From NCBI GenBank assembly GCA_030539115.1, contig JAUNSR010000006.1:58026-122025 (forward strand): 64,000 bases of DNA, in the 5' to 3' direction. The notes beneath the pieces were generated by a model. It saw only the letters and a program-made list of their open reading frames with translations, searched no databases and had not been told where the DNA came from. Below, piece after piece: positions 26,322 to 37,400 of the stretch. Source of the DNA: Bacteroidales bacterium (lineage in GTDB: Bacteria > Bacteroidota > Bacteroidia > Bacteroidales > JAUNSR01). The translations under genes were made by a program, and so were the position numbers. Within the stretch, counting starts at the first letter, position 1. Each line of letters begins with the position of its first letter.

Positions 26322-27560
26322 TCACTCCAGAATCTCAAGCAAAAGCTGCAAAGCACAATTCGAAGCCTTAACAGTATTATATTCTCTTATTGTGCCAAAG
26401 TTATACAATCTTGCTATTTGCTTTTCTTTATATTGAGCACAAATCCAAACAGTGCCAACAGGTTTATCTTTTGTTCCCCCATCAGGACCGGCTATTCCTG
26501 AAGTAGCTACCGAACAGTCTGCACTACAAACCTTTATAGCTCCTTTTGCCATTTGTCTTACAACCGTTTCGCTGACAGCCCCAAAAGTTTCGATATCTTT
26601 TTTATCAACATTCAAGACAGACTCCTTAACAAGATTGGAATAAGAAACAATTCCTCCCATAAAATATTCAGAACTACCGGGTACTGATGTTATCATTTTT
26701 GCTATCGTTCCTCCTGTGCAGCTTTCAGCCGTTGCCATTGTAATTTTCAACTGTTTCAATCTTAGCCCTACTAATTTCTCCAAAGGCAAATCCACATCAC
26801 TATAAATTGCTTTACCCAAAATTGATTTTAACTGAGCTGCATATTTATCTGTATTTTCAATTAAAACGTTCTTATCATGATTACGACCGGTTAACCTCAA
26901 CCTAACAATACCTTGTTGTGGAAGATATGCAAGTTTAAAACATTTTGGAAGATTAGCCTCAAAATCTGACAACTTCTCAGCAAGAGCAGACTCAGAGTAA
27001 TCCTTAACAAGAAGAGTTCGGTGTTCAACTGCCGAGCCATCATTAAATGTTTTTTCAAGTTTTGGAAGAATTTCGTTGCTCATAAGCCACTTCATTTCAG
27101 AAGGAACACCAGCCATAGAAACCAGCACTTTGCCATCTTTCTCAAACCAAAGACACGGAGCAGTACCTACACGGTTCATCAAAACAACAGCTTTGTCAGG
27201 CACCCAAGCCTGAGTCTTTGTAAGTTCGTTTATTTTAATTGCGCGGTTTGCAAAAATTGCCTCAACATTATCCAAAATACTTTGATTAAAGATAAGCTTA
27301 CTGTCAAAATATTCGCAAAGGATATTTTTTGTAATATCATCTTTTGTGGGACCTGTTCCACCGGTTACAAGAACTATATCAGCTCTTTGAAGTGCAACAT
27401 CAAATGCCTTTATAATATCATCGTGCACATCTCCAACAGTTGTGATAGCCACAACATCCCATCCAAGTTTATTTAACTCCACACCCATCCATGCTGAATT
27501 GGTATCCACTATTTGTCCGATCAGGATTTCGTCACCTATTGTTATAATCTCGATTTTCAT
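26322..27560 (-). CDS. cinA: CinA family nicotinamide-nucleotide amidohydrolase
   Basis: A 412-residue two-domain protein. The N-terminal MoCF-biosynthesis-like domain (IGDEILIGQIVDTNSAW, VTGGTGPTKDD) has ADP-ribose pyrophosphatase or NMN-binding roles in the family. The C-terminal CinA domain (TAESCTGG, ATSGIAGPDGG) deamidates nicotinamide mononucleotide to nicotinate mononucleotide, a step in NAD salvage. Both domains look complete. It lies in a same-strand run with the M48 protease and tsaD, an order common in Bacteroidota apart from the protease. Confidence 0.95.
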   Translation of the reverse strand: MKIEIITIGDEILIGQIVDTNSAWMGVELNKLGWDVVAITTVGDVHDDIIKAFDVALQRADIVLVTGGTGPTKDDITKNILCEYFDSKLIFNQSILDNVEAIFANRAIKINELTKTQAWVPDKAVVLMNRVGTAPCLWFEKDGKVLVSMAGVPSEMKWLMSNEILPKLEKTFNDGSAVEHRTLLVKDYSESALAEKLSDFEANLPKCFKLAYLPQQGIVRLRLTGRNHDKNVLIENTDKYAAQLKSILGKAIYSDVDLPLEKLVGLRLKQLKITMATAESCTGGTIAKMITSVPGSSEYFMGGIVSYSNLVKESVLNVDKKDIETFGAVSETVVRQMAKGAIKVCSADCSVATSGIAGPDGGTKDKPVGTVWICAQYKEKQIARLYNFGTIREYNTVKASNCALQLLLEILE

Positions 27561-27605
27561 TTATATTATTTCTTTAGCATTAATTTTTACTCATTAAAAA
27601 ACATA

Positions 27606-27653
27606 TTTGCCCGAGATAATACGGCATTACTATACAATATTATTTCGGGCAAA
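27606..27653. repeat. 16-bp inverted repeat between M48 gene and cinA
   Basis: Arms TTTGCCCGAGATAATA and TATTATTTCGGGCAAA pair with a single G-T and a 16-nt loop. There is no T-run on either side, so it is more likely an mRNA-processing or stability hairpin than a simple terminator. Confidence 0.55.
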
Positions 27654-27699
27654 CATTAATATCAAGAAAAAGTGTTTAGGTAATTTGCCTTGTACTCCT

Positions 27700-28971
27700 T
27701 CAATTTTTCATTGCCATATATTTTAAAGCATTCTTCGACTCCCATTTTTTAATAGAATTAATTCTTTGAAGCAATGTCGGATGAGAATAGTAAACAAAGA
27801 CATACGCTTTTGAAGGTGTAAGATTGCTTAATGATGAAACTGAAATCTTTTTTAACCCGGCTATCAATGCATCTCCCAAGCCATGAATTGCAGCAAAACG
27901 ATCAGCTTGGTATTCATGTTTTCTTGAAATGGCATTAATAGCAATCCCAAGAATCAGCTCGATCGGCGAATACAAAAGAGTAAAAGCAATTAACCCAAGC
28001 TCAAAAGTCGGAAACTTTCCTCCCATTGCTTTTGCCAAAAGCTCACTGTCAACAACCAAAGAGAAAACGTACAGCAACACAAATGTATTTGCCAAAGAGA
28101 GAATAAGCCCCACATGAGTGTGTTTATGTTTATAATGTCCTATCTCATGTGCAAGCACGGCAACAATCTCTTCTGTTGTCAACTCTTTAATTAAAGTATC
28201 ATAAAGAACAACTCTTTTCTTTCTGCCAAATCCTGTAAAATAGGCATTTGCCTTTGTCGACCTTTTCGACCCGTCAATAACATAAATATTAGATATCTCA
28301 AAATCGACTTTTTTTGCAAACTCTGTAATGGCATCTTTAAGCCCACCCGGAGCAAGAGGAGTTTGTTTGTTAAAAAGAGGAACTATCCATTCAGAATAGA
28401 ACATTGTAAAAAATAAAGAAACACCCGCAAGAAGCACCCATGAATATATCCAAAACAATTCATGCCATTTTTGAAAGAGAAGAAAAATTACAGCCAACAA
28501 AGAGCCTCCCAATAGAGCCCCAATGAGCCATCCTTTAAGCTTGTCGACAAAGAAAATTTTCTTTGTCATTGTATTGAAACCGAATTTTTGTTCTATTACA
28601 AAGTTATCGTAATAATCAAAGGGCAAAACCAAGAAATCATTTCCCCAAAATATTATTGCAAAAAATAAAAGAGCGGCAAGTACCGGGCTTGGTGTTACAG
28701 AATAAGCAAAAGAATCTATCAAGCCAAAGCCTCCGACAAACAACATTACCATCATCAACAGAAATTCAAAGCTCCTAACGAAAGATGTAAATCTGTTATT
28801 CTCTTTAAAATACAATTGTTGCTTTGCATACTCCTTGACATCATAAATACCGTCTAAAACTGGCGGCAGAGTTGGCGTAGCCGCCCTTCTGTTCAGCCAA
28901 GAAAGTATTGAACCAAACAGATAATCAAAAATTACAAATCCAACTATAAGAAAAAACAATAAATTCAGCAT
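27700..28971 (-). CDS. M48 family (Ste24/CAAX protease-like) membrane metalloprotease
   Basis: The ATG at 28971 gives a 423-residue product; starting earlier would overlap tsaD. Several membrane segments come first, including about 1-20, 68-110 and 150-195. The zinc motif HEIGH is at 275-279, and the third ligand Glu lies in SRKHEYQADRFA. Full-length Ste24-type architecture with the ENNRFTSFVRSFEF and NKQTPLAPG-like segments is present. Eukaryotic Ste24 processes prenylated proteins; bacterial members probably act in membrane protein quality control. Its start follows the tsaD stop by 2 bp. Confidence 0.92.
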   Translation of the reverse strand: MLNLLFFLIVGFVIFDYLFGSILSWLNRRAATPTLPPVLDGIYDVKEYAKQQLYFKENNRFTSFVRSFEFLLMMVMLFVGGFGLIDSFAYSVTPSPVLAALLFFAIIFWGNDFLVLPFDYYDNFVIEQKFGFNTMTKKIFFVDKLKGWLIGALLGGSLLAVIFLLFQKWHELFWIYSWVLLAGVSLFFTMFYSEWIVPLFNKQTPLAPGGLKDAITEFAKKVDFEISNIYVIDGSKRSTKANAYFTGFGRKKRVVLYDTLIKELTTEEIVAVLAHEIGHYKHKHTHVGLILSLANTFVLLYVFSLVVDSELLAKAMGGKFPTFELGLIAFTLLYSPIELILGIAINAISRKHEYQADRFAAIHGLGDALIAGLKKISVSSLSNLTPSKAYVFVYYSHPTLLQRINSIKKWESKNALKYMAMKN

Positions 28972-28973
28972 AA

Positions 28974-29996
28974 TTATAGTTCCACTCTTGCAAATGGAGC
29001 AGCATCTTGTGAACAAAACTCTCCATCCAGATATTTATAATAACCTGTTATTGCAACCATCGCCGCATTATCTGTAGTAAAAGCAAACTTTGGAAGATGT
29101 ATCTTCCAACCATATTTTTTTGAATGTTCCTCAAAGGCTGCTCTTACAGCAGAATTTGCTGAAACGCCACCCGCTACTGCAAGTTCTTTAATATTTAAAT
29201 CTTTTGCAGCTTTACGAAGTTTATCCATCAGAATTTCAACAATAGTAAACTGAAGCGAAGCGCAAAGATCATTTTTATTTTCTTCTATAAAATTTGGATT
29301 ATCCTTTAAATTGTCTCTAAGCATATAAAGAAATGAAGTCTTAAGTCCGCTAAAGCTATAGTTATAGCCCGGAATATGAGGCTTATTGAATTTAAAGCGC
29401 TTAGGATCTCCATCTTTTGCCAATCTGTCAACAACAGGACCACCGGGATAACCAAGTCCCATAACTTTGGCACATTTATCAAAAGCCTCTCCTGCCGCAT
29501 CATCAATTGTCTGACCGATAACCTCCATTTTATCATAGGAACTTACCTTTATTATCTGCGAATTACCTCCTGAGACCAAAAGACAAAGAAATGGGAATGA
29601 AGGCTGGCTATTGTCATCCTCACTCTCTTTAATAAAATGAGCAAGCACGTGAGCCTGAAGATGATTTACATCAACCATTGGTATTCTTAAAGCTGATGAA
29701 AAACCCTTTGCAAACGATGTTCCAACAAGAAGTGAACCCATAAGACCAGGACCTCTTGTAAAAGCCACCGCATTTATTTGTGATTTATCGATTCCTGCCC
29801 GTTTAATTGCTTCAGAAACTACAGGAACTATGTTTTGTTGATGGCAGCGTGAAGCCAATTCCGGGACAACACCTCCATACGCTTCATGAACTTTTTGACT
29901 TGCTATAACATTTGACAAAATTACTCCATTGCTTATCACAGCTGCCGAAGTATCATCACAAGAGGATTCAATCCCCAGTATAATTGTTTTTTTCAT
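28974..29996 (-). CDS. tsaD: tRNA N6-adenosine threonylcarbamoyltransferase TsaD
   Basis: A 340-residue ASKHA-fold protein with metal-binding His112 and His116 (NHLQAH), the GPGLMGSLLVG nucleotide loop, LLVSGGNSQ and AVAGGVSANS. It transfers the threonylcarbamoyl group to A37 of ANN-decoding tRNAs together with TsaB and TsaE, encoded elsewhere. It leads the operon with the M48 protease and probably cinA. In many Bacteroidota tsaD is divergent from tamB; here a sugar-uptake locus lies between them. Confidence 0.97.
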   Translation of the reverse strand: MKKTIILGIESSCDDTSAAVISNGVILSNVIASQKVHEAYGGVVPELASRCHQQNIVPVVSEAIKRAGIDKSQINAVAFTRGPGLMGSLLVGTSFAKGFSSALRIPMVDVNHLQAHVLAHFIKESEDDNSQPSFPFLCLLVSGGNSQIIKVSSYDKMEVIGQTIDDAAGEAFDKCAKVMGLGYPGGPVVDRLAKDGDPKRFKFNKPHIPGYNYSFSGLKTSFLYMLRDNLKDNPNFIEENKNDLCASLQFTIVEILMDKLRKAAKDLNIKELAVAGGVSANSAVRAAFEEHSKKYGWKIHLPKFAFTTDNAAMVAITGYYKYLDGEFCSQDAAPFARVEL

Positions 29997-30181
29997 ATTC
30001 TTTTCTTTACATAAAACCTTATCTGTTTATTTATTAATCAAATAAAATTCAGCCTCTATTTGAATAAAAAACCTCTCTCGTTATAAAATGAGAAGCTAAA
30101 CATTTCAAAGATCGATGCAAATTTAATTAATATATTAATTTCTTCTTTACTTAATAAGAATATGATAAAGATAAAAATAGA

Positions 30182-30215
30182 AAAAAAGAGGCGTTCAAAA
30201 GTTGAACGCCTCTTT
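30182..30215 (-). terminator. Terminator of the SusCD locus
   Basis: An 11-bp stem GAGGCGTTCAA/TTGAACGCCTC with a 3-nt loop, followed on the leftward strand by CTTTTTTT. It lies 10 bp after the last gene of the locus. Confidence 0.9.
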
Positions 30216-30224
30216 AGCTAAATA

Positions 30225-31292
30225 TTATTCTTTAAATTCAAATTTCATTTCCTTCATATTGAAACCGGCTTGATCGATTACAAATCTCAACTTGTGTGTT
30301 CCTTCTGTCAATTTTATTTCAACAGGAGTATCAGGCATCCATTTCCAATTACTCCAGCTTCCATTAGTAGGAAGATCAATAGAACCTGTTACATTTTCAT
30401 CATCGACCTCTAAATGACAAAAGCCATTACTACCTCCGGATTCACTTAGTTGGAATAAATAAGTTCCTGCATCCTGAACTTCCACAGTATAGAGAAGCCA
30501 TTCTCCATTTGCAGTCCATCCGACATTATTTCCACCCTCTATATCAACAGAGAAGCTGTTAGCATCGCCATTTTCTTTACGATAATTATCATTTCCATTA
30601 CTGTTGCCTGAGTCACTTTCATGGAATGCATAACCTTCACCACCTATATCAAAATCTCTGAAAGGTAATATAAAGTCCTGAGCTGCTGTAATAATATGAG
30701 GTCCTTTAAATGGACGAGTATTAGAAACCACCACCTGAACATCTTTCTGATAACTACCTTTTCTATAATGAATTTTTGTTATTCCCTCTTTAACGCCAAG
30801 CACATCGCCCGATTGATTCACTCTGGCAACATCCTCATTATCAGACCACCAATTAAAATCTTTCAAAGCAACATCATTTGCATTCAAAGGAATCATTTTT
30901 ACAGCAAGCTCATAAGTGGATTTTGGAGAAACCTCTACATAATAGGAGCTCAATTCAATACCCTGTAAAAGAACTTTCTCTATAACAGTAACCGGCACAG
31001 TAACTTTCAAGCCATCTCTTTCTGCAACAACATCACTTGTTCCAACTTTTAAAGCTTTGACAAGTCCATTTGAAACTGTGGCAACACTTTCATCGGTACT
31101 TGTCCATGAAAAATTACCGCCTTCTGTCGGATTAGCAATTAATTGTTGTTCACCTCCCACAAATAAATTCAATGATTGATGATTAACAAATATTGCATGC
31201 TGAACCTCAGTTCTTTCATAATTATCGCAGCTTGTAACCACGACAAACAATAAAAGAACCAAGATTTGAAGTTTATTTATTATATTTTTCAT
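30225..31292 (-). CDS. Surface lipoprotein with two Big2 Ig-like domains and a CBM6-like domain
   Basis: A 355-residue protein with a lipobox at VVTSC (Cys22). Two bacterial Ig-like (Big2) domains follow at about 32-105 (SLNLFVGGEQQL, WTSTDESVATVSNGLVKAL) and 110-190. A CBM6-like beta-sandwich spans about 205-355, with FDIGGEGYAFHESD at its start and a GTHKLRFVID strand near its end. There is no catalytic motif. In SusCD loci such lipoproteins bind glycan at the cell surface, so this is a probable surface glycan-binding protein, though its ligand cannot be predicted. It is 220 bp from the DUF4361 gene. Confidence 0.85.
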   Translation of the reverse strand: MKNIINKLQILVLLLFVVVTSCDNYERTEVQHAIFVNHQSLNLFVGGEQQLIANPTEGGNFSWTSTDESVATVSNGLVKALKVGTSDVVAERDGLKVTVPVTVIEKVLLQGIELSSYYVEVSPKSTYELAVKMIPLNANDVALKDFNWWSDNEDVARVNQSGDVLGVKEGITKIHYRKGSYQKDVQVVVSNTRPFKGPHIITAAQDFILPFRDFDIGGEGYAFHESDSGNSNGNDNYRKENGDANSFSVDIEGGNNVGWTANGEWLLYTVEVQDAGTYLFQLSESGGSNGFCHLEVDDENVTGSIDLPTNGSWSNWKWMPDTPVEIKLTEGTHKLRFVIDQAGFNMKEMKFEFKE

Positions 31293-31511
31293 TTATTGTT
31301 TTTTTTATATTTAACACTTAAATCTAAATGCACCCACTATAAAAGAACTTTTATATGTCGAATTTTAATAAGACTAAAGGGCTTGTTCACTTAGTTACAA
31401 TTTATTTTCAGTCATTTAAATCAATATTGCCGGTTATCAATCTTTATATAAATATATGTATTTAAAGAAAAATAAGACAATCATTTAAATGAGAAAAATT
31501 AAATTAATTCT

Positions 31512-32441
31512 CTATTCTTCCTCATCCTTTTCGTCAGCTTCATCAAATTGAAGTCTCAATTCCTCTCTCATCTCATAATTTGTATTATCCAAAGTATACT
31601 TATAATGAAGAAGGAAAGTCTTGTAAGTCTTGTATCCATCATTATCTACTTTATAGACGTTTGGATAATCAGGATCATCATCAATTTGAGTAATGGCAAT
31701 ATCCCTGTAAGGACGAATAATTACTTTATTGTCACTTTGAATCTCAAGAACCATAGCTGCCTTCTCAAAATTTTCAACCTCTGAAACGAAAGGTTCAGTT
31801 CCAACCATAAGTCTTACGCTGTTTTTTGTCAAAGGCTGCAATACTTTTGTTCCGGGCATGGAGATTTCAGAAAAGCCCTCTTGTTTACTTCTTCCGTTCA
31901 AATTATAACTTGTGCCACTGCTTGTAGCCCATTTATTTTTAATATTGATTTTATACAAAAGATAATTCTTGTCAGGATTAACTTCATAAGCATTATAAGA
32001 ATCAACACGAACTGAAATAAAATAGGAAGAATCAGGAGAAAGACCTTCAGGACGTATCTTGACAGGAATCTGAGCGCTTATAGTTCCTGCAGGGATTCTA
32101 CAAACAAGAGATTCAATATCATACTTGCTTTGAGGAAGAGGTTTTACATATTTAGCCACACTTTGGTCATAGTTAGACTTATTATAGGCATCGATAAAAG
32201 ATACATCCTCAACTATATTAATAACAAGATCCTCTTTAGTAGGATTTGTTCCGCCAACAGAAAATGAAATATAGCCTTCAGTCTCATCTTTATTAAGACT
32301 GACTACCTTGCTCAATACATTTTCGCTGCCGCTAATAAGAGCAAAAAGATTTTTGTATTGCTCTTTTTCAAACACTTCATCTTCATTACATGAATAGCAC
32401 GATATGAGAGAAGCAATTAGAAATATATATTTAAACTTCAT
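31512..32441 (-). CDS. DUF1735/DUF4361 (BT_3044-like) surface lipoprotein
   Basis: A 309-residue lipoprotein (lipobox SLISC, Cys15). The N-terminal part, to about 160, resembles DUF1735 (repeated beta-sandwich with VKIRPEGLSPDSSYFISVRV). The C-terminal part resembles the DUF4361 domain of BT_3044-type proteins that accompany SusD (MVGTEPF, MVLEIQSDNKVIIRPYRD). The last ten residues are very acidic. It probably helps glycan capture at the surface; 25 bp separate it from susD. Confidence 0.8.
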   Translation of the reverse strand: MKFKYIFLIASLISCYSCNEDEVFEKEQYKNLFALISGSENVLSKVVSLNKDETEGYISFSVGGTNPTKEDLVINIVEDVSFIDAYNKSNYDQSVAKYVKPLPQSKYDIESLVCRIPAGTISAQIPVKIRPEGLSPDSSYFISVRVDSYNAYEVNPDKNYLLYKINIKNKWATSSGTSYNLNGRSKQEGFSEISMPGTKVLQPLTKNSVRLMVGTEPFVSEVENFEKAAMVLEIQSDNKVIIRPYRDIAITQIDDDPDYPNVYKVDNDGYKTYKTFLLHYKYTLDNTNYEMREELRLQFDEADEKDEEE

Positions 32442-32466
32442 ATTTATCGGTTTTAATTTTTACTAA

Positions 32467-34461
32467 TTAATTTTCCCATCCAGGATTCTGATCAAGAGAA
32501 GGAAGTCTTCTTATTTCGTCCAAAGGAATAGGAAGAAGAACCAATTTCTTATTTACCAAACGAGAGCCGATACGAGAAGTGTTAGGAATAACTCTGGCAT
32601 AGAATCCACTCTTATCACTATCTACATTCATACCCATAATTGGTTCACTCTCTACAGTTTCATAAATACCCCATCTTCTAACATCATAATAACGATGATT
32701 TTCATGAAGAAATTCAATCATTCTCTCTCTTTGTAGAAGAGTTTGGAATGTGTTATTATCATTGATGTCAACATCTGTGATACCAGGAAGACCTGCACGG
32801 TGGCGAACCATATTAAATGCATGTTTTATCTCAGTTACGTCATGACTCAAAGTATAAGTTTTATCTCCGAGTTCAACTGTATGAGTTTGTGTAAGATTGC
32901 TCAAAGATTCTGCATACATTAACAATATATCAGCATAGCGGATAATAGGGAAAGCCTTATCCATTCTTCTTGAGTTTGTTCCTGTCCATGCATCGTTTGG
33001 ATGTGCAAACTTTTTGATTACATATCCTGTTGGAGAGAAGTCTGTTGCACTGTTTGATTTACCGTTTGGAGAATCATAGTAATATGTAACTGTTTGATTG
33101 TAATGGCCTGATGAAGTAGCTGAAGACATCGGCCAGAAACATTCACTAAAACCTACACAAGCATAAAAACGAGCCTCCCTATTTGCATACATATTATATA
33201 CACCTGAATTTAAGCGATAGCCGGAGAAATTCTTTTGTGTTGAAGTAAAGCCTGACTCTGAATATGGATATTCTTCACTTGAATTATCTATAGTTCTTCC
33301 ATCAAACATTAAATAGTTATCAATCACCTTTTGAGGAAGAGCCATACCGCCCCATCCTCCCAATTTTGTAGGGAAAGCCATCTGAGTGTTGGCAACAAGA
33401 GTTCCGCTCTTTCTGCCCCAAACATATTCAGGATTTGAAGCAAGAACTGATTCACCTGTAAACATCTCAGAATAAGAACGGAAAGGATCAATACCGGCAG
33501 CGCCGACAGGCCAAGGTTCATAATAATCTGCATCATAAGTTACATTATTAGGAAGCTCCGGAGTTTCACCATCAGCCTCTACTGTATGAAGCCTATACAT
33601 AGGAACACCTGCATTTTCCATTTCCATAACTCTCTTTGCTGCAGCAGCGGCTATCGCCCATCTCTTTTCATCATATTGAAGAGATACATAGTTTGCTCCG
33701 TCGGTTTTTCTTGTCCATGATCCAAAGCATGTCAAAGCAGCCTGACCGCCATTAAACAATGGACTTGCATGATATAAACGGATACGCGCAATTAATCCAT
33801 AGGCTGCGCCCTTTGTCGGACGACCAAAATCCATAATCGCTGTTGTCAAAGGCATATTCTTAGCTGCCTCTTCCAATTCACTGCAAATATATTCAACAGT
33901 TTCATCCATAGTGGAACGAGGACGGTCATAATATTCAAGAGTTTCATTTGAAGGAACTACATCATCACCTAAAAGAATCGGAGGGCCAAAGTTCAACATC
34001 AATTTATAGTATGCATAAGCTCTGAAGAATCTTGCATATCCTAAGATTTTCGCTCTGTCTGTAGCCTTTATATCTTTAGCCTCATCAATTCTCTTCAACA
34101 AAGTGTTGCAGCAACGTATTGCTTTATACGATCTTGACCACACTTCGCCAAAAGTATAAGTGGAACTTGCCGATATTTCTCCAAGAACAAGTCTCATTCC
34201 ATTATAACCATGTCTTGTTTCATACATAGTAAATGCTTCATCGGTGGCTAAAGGGCCGGGCACATCTGTATTTTGATGAATTGAACCCTCATCTCTAAAA
34301 TTGTCTGTAATGGCCCAAAGGTATGCTTCAACATTTCGTTTTGAAGCAAACACTGAATCCAATTTTATCTCATCGCTAAAATAACCGTCTACGTCAAGGA
34401 AGTCGCAGGATGTTATAAATATCGATAAAACAAATAATAATATATAATTTTTATTCATCAT
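32467..34461 (-). CDS. SusD/RagB family outer membrane lipoprotein
   Basis: A 664-residue protein with lipobox FITSC (Cys19), a SusD-like N-terminal domain with TPR-type helices (NVEAYLWAITDNF, RAYAYYKLMLNFG) and the C-terminal RagB/SusD domain (YADILLMYAESL, LQRERMIEFLHENHRYYDVRRW). SusD lipoproteins cap the SusC barrel and bind the incoming oligosaccharide. It is somewhat longer than the classical 550 residues. It directly follows the susC gene (17 bp). Confidence 0.95.
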   Translation of the reverse strand: MMNKNYILLFVLSIFITSCDFLDVDGYFSDEIKLDSVFASKRNVEAYLWAITDNFRDEGSIHQNTDVPGPLATDEAFTMYETRHGYNGMRLVLGEISASSTYTFGEVWSRSYKAIRCCNTLLKRIDEAKDIKATDRAKILGYARFFRAYAYYKLMLNFGPPILLGDDVVPSNETLEYYDRPRSTMDETVEYICSELEEAAKNMPLTTAIMDFGRPTKGAAYGLIARIRLYHASPLFNGGQAALTCFGSWTRKTDGANYVSLQYDEKRWAIAAAAAKRVMEMENAGVPMYRLHTVEADGETPELPNNVTYDADYYEPWPVGAAGIDPFRSYSEMFTGESVLASNPEYVWGRKSGTLVANTQMAFPTKLGGWGGMALPQKVIDNYLMFDGRTIDNSSEEYPYSESGFTSTQKNFSGYRLNSGVYNMYANREARFYACVGFSECFWPMSSATSSGHYNQTVTYYYDSPNGKSNSATDFSPTGYVIKKFAHPNDAWTGTNSRRMDKAFPIIRYADILLMYAESLSNLTQTHTVELGDKTYTLSHDVTEIKHAFNMVRHRAGLPGITDVDINDNNTFQTLLQRERMIEFLHENHRYYDVRRWGIYETVESEPIMGMNVDSDKSGFYARVIPNTSRIGSRLVNKKLVLLPIPLDEIRRLPSLDQNPGWEN

Positions 34462-34478
34462 GTTGCTATTTAATATTA

Positions 34479-37400
34479 TTAGAAGTGAACATACAACTGC
34501 AAAGTATATGTTGTCGGGATTGGATAAACACGACCATTCTGATTAGCTTGTTCAGGGTCAAATAATTTTACTTTATCCCATACACATAGGTTATTTCCTA
34601 CCAATTGAAAATCAATAGATGTTATTCCTATATTACTAAGGAATGGTTTCCTCAAATTATAATTAAGAGTTACCTCCTGTAATCTTAAATAACGGGCATC
34701 TCCCTTCCAGAAATCTGAAGTTTGAGAGTTGTTCGAATTATATCCATATTGCAAACGAGGATACATGGCATTTGGATTTTCAGCCAATGACGGGTCTATT
34801 CCATTAGCAAGTGCATATTCCATCGGTATCCATCTGTTTGAATATTCATTTGCCTGAGTTAACACATTTCCCGATTTGCCTTCATAGAAAGGTACATATC
34901 CCATTCCTTGATGGAAGTAATCAGTTTTTCCTGTTCCCTTAAACAATACACCCAAAGAAACATTCTGATATCTGATTTCTGTACCAAAACCATACATTAA
35001 CAATGGATATTGGGAATATGAGATAGGCACACGGTCGTCAGAATTGATGATACCATCACCATTTACATCCCTATATTTGATATCACCCGGCATTACTGTA
35101 CCAAATGTCTGAACAGGGCTTGTTTCTATATCTTTTTCATCCTTGAAAAGACCTATCGACTGATATCCTCTCACAACTCCGTAAGGATAGCCTGAAGCCT
35201 CCTGATAAGGGTATTTAGGATTTGCCTCTTCCCAGTTCTGAACATTGTTCTTGGAATATGTAAAGTTACCTCTTAAAGTTACAGACAAATCTTTTGAAAA
35301 ATCATAAGTATAGCTGACATTACCATCAGCACCATAACTGTTCATTTTACCGACATTACTGTAAGGCATTGAGATTAGTCCGACATAAGATGGTACCTGT
35401 ACACGACGCTGGAAAATACCGTCACGCTTATCATTAAAGAAGTCAACTACAAACGAAACTTTTTCATTAAACAATCTTGCTTCAATACCTAAATCGGCTT
35501 TTGTTGATTTCTCCCAAATAAGATTATCAGCTCCTGTATAAGATTCTACCAAGCTTTCTGTAGATGATGAACCAAATGGTGAAACTGAGCCTCTGTTTAC
35601 TATTGTTAAGTAAGGGAAACGATAGTCTGATATACGGTCATTACCTACTGTACCATAGGAACCTCTGAATTTCAGGAAGTTTAGGAAAGGAAGGTTATCT
35701 CTTATAAGAGCATAATTGGTAGGAACCCATCCTAAAGCTATTGAAGGGAAGAATCCAAAGCGTCTTCCCGGTTGAAAGTTCTCTGATCCTGTGTAACCGA
35801 AGTTGAAATCCAACATATATGTATCTTTATATCCATAAGTTAAACGGCTTGATACACCTTGATAACGCAATGGAATGGAATTCATATTTGTTGTACTCTC
35901 TGATGCTGTTTTCTCATCACTCATATAATAGTAAACCAATGCTGAAAAACGATGGTCTTCATTGAATACCTTATCATAATTTAGAGTTCCCTCAAAATGA
36001 TATTTTCTATATTGATTAGTACTATTACCATAGCTTGCAGCTGTCGATTGTGATCTTTGAATTGTAATAAGTTCACCCTGCTGGCTTCTGCCTACAGCCT
36101 CATAAAGGGCAGGACTAATATAACGTCTTTCATCAAAATAACTTGAGATATCATATGCTCCTTGAATTTTAACCTTCAAGCCATCCAAAAACATTGATAA
36201 ATCCTGTTCCAAAGCAAGTGTTGTCTTACCGCTGTATTTTTGAGAAGAACGGCGCCCCATCATATTGATCATTACATAAGGTGAAACCTCTGCTTGAGCT
36301 CCTGTAGATGGATATTGCCCGTTTGAATAGACTGTCGGCAAACGCAACGGGTTAATCTGAGATTGTGCCTGCCAAATATAATCTGTATTTGCAACACCCG
36401 GCTCATTATGTATCGACATAAATCCGTCAGTACCAAAGTAAACTTTTGTTGATTTTGTAAGATTTATATCGACATTGGCACGGAAATTATATGTATTGTA
36501 TCCGGCATTGGAACTGTAAGGGCTGTTGTTGTCAACATTGTAGGCAGCTGTTTCATTGCTTCCACCCAAGCTTAAGAAATATCTTGCAACCTCAGCACCA
36601 CCCTGAGCACTTACATAATAGTTTTGCTTTAAAGAGGTGTTTCTGATAATTTCATCCTGCCAGTTAACGTCAGGGTAGATATCACGGTCTGTACCATCCT
36701 TGATGATATCAAGTTCGATATTTGAGTAAAGAGGGTCCTCACCTCTTACAGCTCTTGCCTCATTTGCAAGAAGAGCATAGTCGTAAGCTCCAAGATAATC
36801 AGGAAGACGATGTAATGTAGAAACACTCATAGAGGCACGCGCTGTAATCTTTAGTTTGTCAGCCTGACCACGTTTTGTGGTTACAAGCACAACACCATTA
36901 GCACCACGCACACCATAAACTGCTGTTGCAGAAGCATCTTTCAAAATTGAGAAGCTTTCAATATCGGCAGGGTCAAGAGCATTGATATCACCCTCAAGTC
37001 CATCGATAAGAACAAGTGCCGAAGAGTTGGCACCAAATGTTCCGATACCACGCACCCAGAAATCAGCAATATTTTTTCCCGGCTCACCACTTGACATAAT
37101 AGATATTACACCGGCAACACGACCACCAAGAAGATTGGCAACAGAGGAAGCAGGCTGCTGCAAATCTTTAACCTCTACAGAGGTTACAGCAGCAATGGAA
37201 GATATTTTTCTCTGTTTTCCCAAGGCAGTTACAACAACCTCTTCAAGTTGCTCACCCGGTTCTGTCATCATTATCTCAAGATTTTTCTTTTGCTCAGTAA
37301 CAAGGTACTCAACCTTCTTCATTCCCACATAAGAGAATACGAGCATATCACCACGGTCGGCTTTAATGGAGAACTTACCATCGTTGTCGGTAATTGTCCC

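Noticed and set aside
27021..27476. 151-codon rightward frame within cinA
   Set aside because: cinA is complete and conserved on the other strand; the antisense translation has no family features.
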